A stretch of DNA of 5,036 bases, taken from CAKZSU01 sp044223895 (lineage in GTDB: Bacteria; Patescibacteriota; Microgenomatia; UBA10105; UBA927). Positions 1-4,199 of the stretch are shown in pieces. The translations under genes were made by a program, and so were the position numbers. Every line of letters begins with the position of its first letter. Within the stretch, counting starts at the first letter, position 1. The stretch lies in contig JBGALL010000103.1 of NCBI GenBank assembly GCA_044223895.1, positions 1 through 5,036 on the forward strand. The letters are read 5' to 3'. The notes under the pieces were generated by a model, which searched no databases, was not told the DNA's origin, and saw only the letters and a list, made by a program, of their open reading frames with translations.

Positions 1-1
1 G

Positions 2-520
2 ATGATTGACACCCCACGATGGAGAAGTGTGCCATTCTATCTGCGAACAGGAAAAAAATTAAAAAATAAAGTTACCGAGATATCCTTACATTACAAAAAA
101 CCAGCCTTATGTTATGACGATGTCTGTTTGTTTGATCCAGAGAAAGTGTATCGCAATGTGCTAACCATTCGGGTGCAACCTGATGAACATATATCTCTAC
201 GGTTGATGGTCAAGAAACCAGGGTTTGGAATGGAATTAGTCCCGGTTGAAATGAATTACCGGTATTCGAGTACCTTCTCTGAAATTAATACTCCCGATGC
301 CTACGAAAAATTATTAATTGATGCTGTGGTTGGAGATCAGACCTTATTTGCTCGAACCGATGAAATAGCCGCCAGTTGGAAATTCTTTGGACCTCTTTTG
401 GCTGATTGGCAGCAAGACTCATCCTCATTACAGGTATACCCAGGTGGTAAAAACGGCCCAGCGGCAGCAGATCAGTTAATAGAAGCTGACGGACGAACGT
501 GGTATACTAGTATCCTATGA
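2..520 (+). CDS. zwf: Glucose-6-phosphate dehydrogenase, C-terminal part (5' end outside window)
   Basis: The enzyme oxidises glucose-6-phosphate to 6-phosphogluconolactone with NAD(P)+, the entry step of the oxidative pentose phosphate pathway, in the cytosol. Only the last 172 residues are present. The frame is open to the left edge, so the first Met here is internal. Family hallmarks in order are RW..VPFYLRTGK (fragment residues 6-18), PDE.ISLR (60-67), KPG.GMEL.PVEM (72-84), PDAYEKLL.DA..GDQTLF.R.DE (98-121), and the end block GP.AAD.LI..DGR.W (152-167). All lie in the C-terminal domain used for substrate binding and oligomerisation. About 300 residues of a usual ~490-residue protein are missing, including the Rossmann fold and the catalytic His region. 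The stop TGA overlaps the next start as ATGA, implying translational coupling. The neighbouring gnd, rpiB and rpe confirm the pathway. Family assignment is very secure. Confidence 0.96.
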   Translation: MIDTPRWRSVPFYLRTGKKLKNKVTEISLHYKKPALCYDDVCLFDPEKVYRNVLTIRVQPDEHISLRLMVKKPGFGMELVPVEMNYRYSSTFSEINTPDAYEKLLIDAVVGDQTLFARTDEIAASWKFFGPLLADWQQDSSSLQVYPGGKNGPAAADQLIEADGRTWYTSIL

Positions 521-867
521 ATCTGAATTTTCATGACAACAAACTCTGGCAACATTCGTATGTTGCGCTAATGGATATATACGAAACTCTCGATGAAACT
601 GAAGCTGATGTAAAAGAAAATGAAGAAGAAACTGTTGAAAGTTTAGTCTTATCTTCTCAAAATGTAGCTTCAAAAATTGCTGATGGATTATCCCGTATGG
701 ATAAGCGAGTTGGCAAAGAGCTCTTATTTGACGCTATTGGGTTGGTTGCAGTAGTCAGAACTCAACTAGCAATTGCCTGGGGACGGGGTATTGTTGATGA
801 TGATACCTTTCGGACCATTGATGGAAAATATCAAGAATTAACTACTGAACTTCAATCGTTCAAATAA
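517..867 (+). CDS. Small four-helix-bundle protein (S23/IVS-like), divergent
   Basis: A 116-residue, probably all-helical acidic cytosolic protein. The spacing of conserved positions resembles the four-helix-bundle family first described from 23S rRNA intervening sequences (TIGR02436/PF05635). There is LWQ.....L...IYE near the start (residues 10-23), then S.Q.VASKIADGLSR (46-60, in place of the usual R.A.SI..NIAEG.GR), and A.GL.A.VRTQL..A (73-87, in place of the usual A.GS..E..TQL). An extra Glu/Asp-rich segment (26-41) sits between helices 1 and 2. No catalytic residues are visible. Its ATG overlaps the zwf stop by four bases, so it is probably made by coupled translation and belongs to the same operon as zwf and gnd. 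That placement suggests, but does not show, a role tied to the dehydrogenases. Family resemblance is by eye from scattered motifs. It could also be an unrelated helical protein. Confidence 0.72.
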   Translation: MNLNFHDNKLWQHSYVALMDIYETLDETEADVKENEEETVESLVLSSQNVASKIADGLSRMDKRVGKELLFDAIGLVAVVRTQLAIAWGRGIVDDDTFRTIDGKYQELTTELQSFK

Positions 868-883
868 GGATAATCTTTATTAT

Positions 884-910
884 CGTTATAAAGGTTATAA
901 ACGTTATATT
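884..910 (+). repeat. Three tandem 9-bp TA-rich units before gnd (possible promoter or operator)
   Basis: Three abutting units read CGTTATAAA, GGTTATAAA and CGTTATATT, ending two bases before the gnd ATG. A degenerate fourth unit (CTTTATTAT, 875-883) may precede them. Each unit contains a -10-like TATAAA or TATATT. The block fills most of the 45-base gap between the four-helix-bundle gene and gnd, where no Shine-Dalgarno sequence is seen. If TATAAA at 896-901 acts as a -10 box, transcription would start only a few bases before the ATG, giving a nearly leaderless gnd mRNA. Alternatively the units are a repressor or activator site. The repeat itself is seen directly; its function is inference. 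Confidence 0.5.
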
Positions 911-912
911 AC

Positions 913-1911
913 ATGAATACTATTGGGTTTATCGGTCTTGGCAGGATGGGGAAAAACATGATTCTTCACCTCCTGGAACAAGGTATCAATGTAGTAGGAT
1001 ATAATCGAACTTCAAAAGTCACCGATGAGTTTGCTTCAGAAGTAGAAGAACAGCCGTTTAGCTTACATGACCAAGAATCCTCCGGTACCTTCACCGTCGT
1101 CTATTCACTTGCAGATTTGATACGTGAGTTACCATCGCCTCGAGTAATTATCCTCATGGTCAAAGCCGGCGAAGCCGTGGACAATGTAATTAAAGAATTA
1201 CAAGAAAATGGTCTTGCTACCGATGATATTTTGATCGATGGTGGAAACAGTTTCTTTGAAGATAGTAAACGACGGTTCGAAATGTTATCAGAAAAAAAGA
1301 TTCATTATATTGATTGTGGCACCAGTGGTGGTTTAGAAGGAGCGAGGAATGGAGCATGTTTGATGTTGGGTGGAAATGAATCAATTGTGGAGAGTTTAGA
1401 TTTCCTTTGGGATGCCTTAGCTGGTATGAAACGAGATAGCCTTACCAAAAGTGGTATGGAGGATAGCCGTAGCCTTGGCGGAGGTTGGACCTATTTTGGA
1501 CCTTCTGGAGCAGGACATTTTGTAAAAATGGTCCATAACGGAATTGAATATGGTATCGATCAAGCGTTTGGTGATGGTTTTGAACTCTTAGAAAAAAGTC
1601 CTTACAATTTAGATTTAGAAAAAGTAGCCAAGAATTGGACGAAGGGAAGTGTCGTCCGAGGATGGTTAGTAGAATTACTCGCCAGAGCATTTAGTAAGGA
1701 TCCAAAACTAGCTTCCTATGTTGGACGAGTTGGTGGTGGGCAAACTGGTCAATGGACCATTGATACTGCGAAAAAATTGGGAATCACCCAACCAATTCTA
1801 GAAGAGGCGATGCGAGCTCGTGAAAAATCACAAGAGACTCCCTCCTTTGCTGGAAAAGTTGTTTCTGCTCTTCGATATGAATACGGTGGACACAAGGAAG
1901 AAAGCAAGTGA
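913..1911 (+). CDS. gnd: 6-phosphogluconate dehydrogenase, decarboxylating, short type
   Basis: It converts 6-phosphogluconate to ribulose-5-phosphate and CO2 while reducing NAD(P)+, the second dehydrogenase step of the oxidative pentose phosphate pathway, in the cytosol. The 332-residue protein starts directly into the Rossmann fold with GFIGLGRMG (5-13), which supports the chosen ATG. Cofactor-loop residues NRT (31-33) follow. DGGNS lies at 109-113, the substrate loop GTSGG at 136-140, and GPSGAGHFVKMVHNGIEYG at 196-214, carrying the presumed catalytic Lys205 and Glu212 with His208/Asn209. The all-alpha C-terminal domain ends with ALR.EYGGH (319-327). The length fits the short form (~300 residues, YqeC/GndA-like) rather than the ~470-residue form, with an insertion around residues 42-64. 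No clear Shine-Dalgarno is present. It follows zwf and the four-helix-bundle gene and precedes rpiB. Confidence 0.95.
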   Translation: MNTIGFIGLGRMGKNMILHLLEQGINVVGYNRTSKVTDEFASEVEEQPFSLHDQESSGTFTVVYSLADLIRELPSPRVIILMVKAGEAVDNVIKELQENGLATDDILIDGGNSFFEDSKRRFEMLSEKKIHYIDCGTSGGLEGARNGACLMLGGNESIVESLDFLWDALAGMKRDSLTKSGMEDSRSLGGGWTYFGPSGAGHFVKMVHNGIEYGIDQAFGDGFELLEKSPYNLDLEKVAKNWTKGSVVRGWLVELLARAFSKDPKLASYVGRVGGGQTGQWTIDTAKKLGITQPILEEAMRAREKSQETPSFAGKVVSALRYEYGGHKEESK

Positions 1912-1927
1912 AGTTTTGTAAATAAAT

Positions 1928-2005
1928 GTTATCCTGAGGGTTAAATTAATGCGAAGGATCTTTTTATAAGAGATTCTTCTCCCAAGTATTCGGGATCAGA
2001 ATGAC
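1928..2005. repeat. Imperfect palindromic intergenic element between gnd and rpiB
   Basis: The outer arms GTTATCCTGAG (1928-1938) and ATCAGAATGAC (1995-2005) are imperfect inverted copies (8 of 11 positions). The inner arms GAAGGATCTTTT (1953-1964) and AAGAGATTCTTC (1968-1979) pair over 12 positions, two as G-U, around a 3-base loop. From memory, the words ATCCTGAG, GAAGGATCT, AGATTCTTC and CAGAATGAC occur in this order in a palindromic interspersed repeat common in diverse bacterial genomes and metagenomes; I cannot search to confirm this copy. The element occupies most of the 126-base gap, so it may act as an RNA hairpin affecting mRNA processing or partial termination. No U-tract follows, so it is not called a terminator. 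Confidence 0.62.
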
Positions 2006-2037
2006 AAAAAACAATCGATAGTAAAAAAAAATTATAT

Positions 2038-2571
2038 ATGATTTATCTCGGTGCAGATCATGGAGGATTTCCTCTCAAAGAAAAAGTAAAAACCTGGTTA
2101 ACAGAGTGGAAATATCAGTTTCAGGATCTGGGAGCTGCATCGCTAAACCCAGAAGACGACTTTCCTCAATATGCTCTAGATGTTGCCGAGCAAATAGCCC
2201 CAAATCAAGAAAAAAAAGATACTTGGAGTAATCACGACAAAGGAATACTTTTTTGTCGTTCCGCTGGTGGGGTGATTATCGCAGCTAATAAAGTAAAGGG
2301 AATTCGTGCTGTGGCTACCTGGGATGAACGATCAGCAATCCATGCCAGGGAACATAATGATGCGAATATTATAGCTCTCCCTGGTGATTGGACAGATGAC
2401 GAAACTGCCAAGAAAATTATTCAAGCATTCTTAACTACTGCTGTATCGAGTGAACCACGACACCTTCGAAGAATGCGTCAAATAAGTGATTATGAGGAGT
2501 TGAGTAGTTGGCTAGGTCAGGCAGGTGGTGGTTGTTGTGGTGGTGGATGTGGGGGAAATTGTAATCATTAA
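2038..2571 (+). CDS. rpiB: Ribose-5-phosphate isomerase B (RpiB/LacA/LacB family) with Cys/Gly-rich tail
   Basis: It interconverts ribulose-5-phosphate and ribose-5-phosphate in the non-oxidative pentose phosphate pathway, in the cytosol. Family motifs are I.LGADHGGF.LKE (2-15), D.GA.......DDFPQYA (30-46), GILFC (69-73) with the presumed catalytic Cys73, AANKVKGIRA (82-91), and R.HNDANI.AL (104-114) with the active-site His. The C-terminal RHLRRMRQI (141-149) matches the phosphate-binding, oligomer-contacting end of the family. Two things are odd. The anion-hole loop after the Cys reads RSAGG where most homologues have G-T/S-G-x-G. The protein also runs to 177 residues against a usual ~150, ending in a tail with Cys166, Cys167, Cys171, Cys175 and His177 among glycines. 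The start is set by the family's usual N-terminus. No Shine-Dalgarno is evident. Genuine RpiB activity is likely but the loop leaves some doubt. Confidence 0.92.
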   Translation: MIYLGADHGGFPLKEKVKTWLTEWKYQFQDLGAASLNPEDDFPQYALDVAEQIAPNQEKKDTWSNHDKGILFCRSAGGVIIAANKVKGIRAVATWDERSAIHAREHNDANIIALPGDWTDDETAKKIIQAFLTTAVSSEPRHLRRMRQISDYEELSSWLGQAGGGCCGGGCGGNCNH

Positions 2572-2613
2572 AACTTGCTTGACTCTTCGGAACAAACACT
2601 TCATGCTAGATCT

Positions 2614-3279
2614 ATGAGCAAACACTTTTCAATTCGTGAGTCGTTAGCTTTTGGTGTTTCTACCTTTCGGAAGCATCCTTGGTTTTTTATAGCTATCACT
2701 TTTTTTGGTATATTTTCTTCGATAATTTTTAGTTATCTAGTAGATCTATTTATCGCTCTCTTTTTGTCGAAAGCAGGAGATTCAGCCATAGCCATCGTTC
2801 AAGGTTTAGGTAGTCTTACTGGATCATTGTTAAATATGTTAATTCAGTTAGGAATGACGAGAATTTATCTTTCAGCAGTTGATGGAAAGATCTTACCCTT
2901 TGGAACATTATTTCATGCCAAAGGATTATATGTGCCATATATGGTTCTTTCATTTGTAACTGGACTAGCAGTAGTTTTAGGGTATATCTTTTTGATTATT
3001 CCAGGAGTAATTCTTTCATTAATGTTTTATTTCTCCCATATAGCGCTAGTTGATGATAATCTAGGGGTTATCGAGTCTTTGCAAACCAGTCGGAAAATTT
3101 CCGAGGGTGTGTGGTTGAAACTCATCTTGTTTTCCTTGGTTTCAGCGGGTGTGATCATTCTTGGTTTTCTATTTGTTGGCGTTGGTATCTTTGTAGCAAT
3201 TCCTGTGGTAACTTTAGCGCAAATATATATCTATCGCAGCCTGAAATCTCAAACGCTCAGTTTGGTACCAACCGAATAA
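2614..3279 (+). CDS. Multi-pass membrane protein of unknown function
   Basis: A 221-residue integral membrane protein with about five hydrophobic segments, roughly residues 22-50, 58-80, 107-146 (probably two passes split near Pro130) and 168-207 (one or two passes). The centre and end follow a layout I associate with uncharacterised glycerophosphodiester-phosphodiesterase-membrane-domain/YciC-like proteins. It has FLIIPGVILSLMF (126-138), then a polar stretch VDDNLGVIESLQTSRK (146-161), a W-x-K before the next helix (167-169) and a terminal YIYRSL (205-210). No catalytic site is seen and the substrate is unknown. I chose ATG 2614, 42 bases after rpiB. A TTG at 2575, three bases after the rpiB stop, would add 13 polar residues and cannot be excluded. 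Neither start has a convincing Shine-Dalgarno. It sits between rpiB and rpe on the same strand, so co-transcription is likely, but a link to sugar phosphates is only guessed from position. Confidence 0.8.
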   Translation: MSKHFSIRESLAFGVSTFRKHPWFFIAITFFGIFSSIIFSYLVDLFIALFLSKAGDSAIAIVQGLGSLTGSLLNMLIQLGMTRIYLSAVDGKILPFGTLFHAKGLYVPYMVLSFVTGLAVVLGYIFLIIPGVILSLMFYFSHIALVDDNLGVIESLQTSRKISEGVWLKLILFSLVSAGVIILGFLFVGVGIFVAIPVVTLAQIYIYRSLKSQTLSLVPTE

Positions 3280-3326
3280 TCCGCTACTTGCATTGAGTTG
3301 TTTTTATCTCGTAACATACCACTACT

Positions 3327-3965
3327 ATGATTGATATCCTTCCAGCACCCGGAACAGTAAAAACCTTTGAAGAGGTTCGTGATCGTATACATTTAGTTGC
3401 CTCTCATGCCTCTTGGATCCATGTAGATATTGCCGATAATACCTTAGTTCCCAATGAAACATTTCGAGATATTGCTCGTTGGAAAGAACTTCCTCAACAT
3501 CTCTCGTATGAAGCTCATTTGATGGTGGCCAATCCTGAAAAATTTATTAGACCATTAGTCTCCGCGGGATTTAAACGCTTAATTGCTCATGTCGAATGTC
3601 AGGAACCACGAAGATTTCTAGAAGCTGCAGAGTTTGAAGAGGTGGAAGTAGGGTTAGCTCTCGATGGTCCAAGTGCCTTGGAAGAAATAGAGCCATTTTT
3701 GGAAGAAGTTGATAATGTATTAATCATGGGATATGAAGCTGGATTTTCTGGTCAGGTATTCCAATTGGAAACAGTTGAAAAAATTAAGGCCTTGTTGCAT
3801 GCCTATCCTCAAACCATTGTCGAAGTTGATGGGGGAATTAACGATGTCAGTGCCAAATTATGTGTTGAAGCTGGAGCTAAGCGATTAGCGGTAACTTCCT
3901 ATCTTTTTAATATGGGTAATGATGAAGCCATTGCCCAAGCCATCCGCAATCTTTCTATGAATTAG
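3327..3965 (+). CDS. rpe: Ribulose-phosphate 3-epimerase family protein, divergent
   Basis: A (beta/alpha)8-barrel enzyme that would interconvert ribulose-5-phosphate and xylulose-5-phosphate in the cytosol. The 212-residue length is typical. The four metal ligands of the family can be placed: His32 and Asp34 in WIHVDIAD, His64 in AHLMV.NPEKFI, and Asp168 in VEVDGGIN. Asp34 and Asp168 are also the expected acid/base pair. GLAL (109-112) and VDNVLIM (128-134) match the following strands. Several usually fixed loops differ. The N-terminal PSILSAD-like segment reads PAPGTV, the M-x-V-x-PGFGGQ loop reads MGYEAGFSGQ (134-143), and the phosphate-binding GSA.F end reads TSYLF (190-194). The barrel and metal site look intact, but substrate preference could be altered. 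The start lies 47 bases after the membrane-protein gene without a Shine-Dalgarno. The PPP neighbours support the assignment. Confidence 0.87.
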   Translation: MIDILPAPGTVKTFEEVRDRIHLVASHASWIHVDIADNTLVPNETFRDIARWKELPQHLSYEAHLMVANPEKFIRPLVSAGFKRLIAHVECQEPRRFLEAAEFEEVEVGLALDGPSALEEIEPFLEEVDNVLIMGYEAGFSGQVFQLETVEKIKALLHAYPQTIVEVDGGINDVSAKLCVEAGAKRLAVTSYLFNMGNDEAIAQAIRNLSMN

Positions 3966-3971
3966 GCTGCC

Positions 3972-4007
3972 AATTGCTCTTCAGTAAAAGAGATCCGCAA
4001 TTTTGTT
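3972..4007 (+). terminator. Probable intrinsic terminator after rpe
   Basis: AATTGC (3972-3977) pairs with GCAATT (3997-4002). Inside it, TCTT (3978-3981) pairs with AAGA (3988-3991), leaving a six-base loop and a five-base bulge on the 3' side. The run TTTTGTT (4001-4007) overlaps and follows the stem, as expected for an intrinsic terminator. It begins seven bases after the rpe stop, which fits the end of the PPP transcription unit. The stem is AT-rich and bulged, so efficiency may be modest. Confidence 0.42.
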
Positions 4008-4036
4008 AAACCATAATGAGACGTGTACTTTTTGGA

Positions 4037-4042
4037 TATAAT
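4037..4042 (+). promoter_or_regulatory. Consensus -10 box (TATAAT), putative promoter of the secreted-protein gene
   Basis: An exact TATAAT hexamer lies after the probable rpe terminator and upstream of the last gene. No good -35 hexamer sits at the usual 16-18 base spacing (the 17-base position reads TAATGA), and there is no TG extension. A start near 4049 would give a leader of about 150 bases that contains three hairpins. The hexamer is seen; promoter function is inferred. Confidence 0.35.
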
Positions 4043-4090
4043 TCGGCGATCCTGTTGGTTGTCGACATGCGTTTGATCTATATCGTGTAG

Positions 4091-4180
4091 TATTGTCGGA
4101 TGCTTTTTAACAGACGACGAATACCAGAGTGGTGAAGGCACAGGCCATGTGCTTTGATTGTCCCGAGCATTATTTGGGAC
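4091..4180 (+). ncRNA. Three-hairpin structured 5' leader (candidate cis-regulatory RNA)
   Basis: Three consecutive stem-loops fit between the TATAAT box and the Shine-Dalgarno of the last gene. Hairpin 1: TATTGTCG (4091-4098) pairs with CGAC plus AATA (4115-4123) with one bulged G. Hairpin 2: AAGGCACA (4135-4142) pairs with TGTGCTTT (4148-4155) around a 5-base loop, one pair being G-U. Hairpin 3: GTCCC (4160-4164) pairs with GGGAC (4176-4180), extendable by a G-U pair. Hairpin 3 ends five bases before the AGGAG. I recognise no known riboswitch class. The whole 3966-4199 stretch holds no convincing gene, only the terminator, the -10 box, these hairpins and the ribosome binding site. The pairings are seen; a regulatory role is inferred. 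Confidence 0.38.
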
Positions 4181-4185
4181 TATTT

Positions 4186-4190
4186 AGGAG
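4186..4190 (+). promoter_or_regulatory. Shine-Dalgarno AGGAG for the secreted-protein gene
   Basis: AGGAG lies nine bases upstream of ATG 4200, an ideal spacing. It decides the start of the last gene and contrasts with the PPP genes, none of which has a clear Shine-Dalgarno. Confidence 0.8.
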
Positions 4191-4199
4191 TGTGCAGAA

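Noticed and set aside
1442..1690. 82-codon minus-strand frame inside gnd
   Set aside because: It lies fully inside a gene with strong family motifs, has no recognisable protein features, and is a shadow frame.
2575..2613. TTG 2575 as the start of the membrane-protein gene
   Set aside because: The extra 13 residues are polar and unlike the family's usual N-terminus, and ATG 2614 begins just before the first conserved-looking segment; kept only as an alternative.
3111..3296. 61-codon plus-strand frame overlapping the end of the membrane-protein gene
   Set aside because: It is out of frame with a convincing hydrophobic protein, lacks a Shine-Dalgarno and shows no family features.
3288..3317. 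TTGCAT and TAACAT with 18-base spacing as a promoter for rpe
   Set aside because: Only about half of the positions match each consensus hexamer, and such matches are expected by chance in this composition.
4016..4090. 24-codon plus-strand frame beginning MRRVLFGYN in the gap after rpe
   Set aside because: There is no Shine-Dalgarno, and it starts upstream of the TATAAT box, so it would not be on the presumed transcript.
4135..4160. Hairpin AAGGCACA/TGTGCTTT as an intrinsic terminator
   Set aside because: The stem is good but is followed only by TTT and then GATTG, with no U-tract; it fits better as part of the structured leader.
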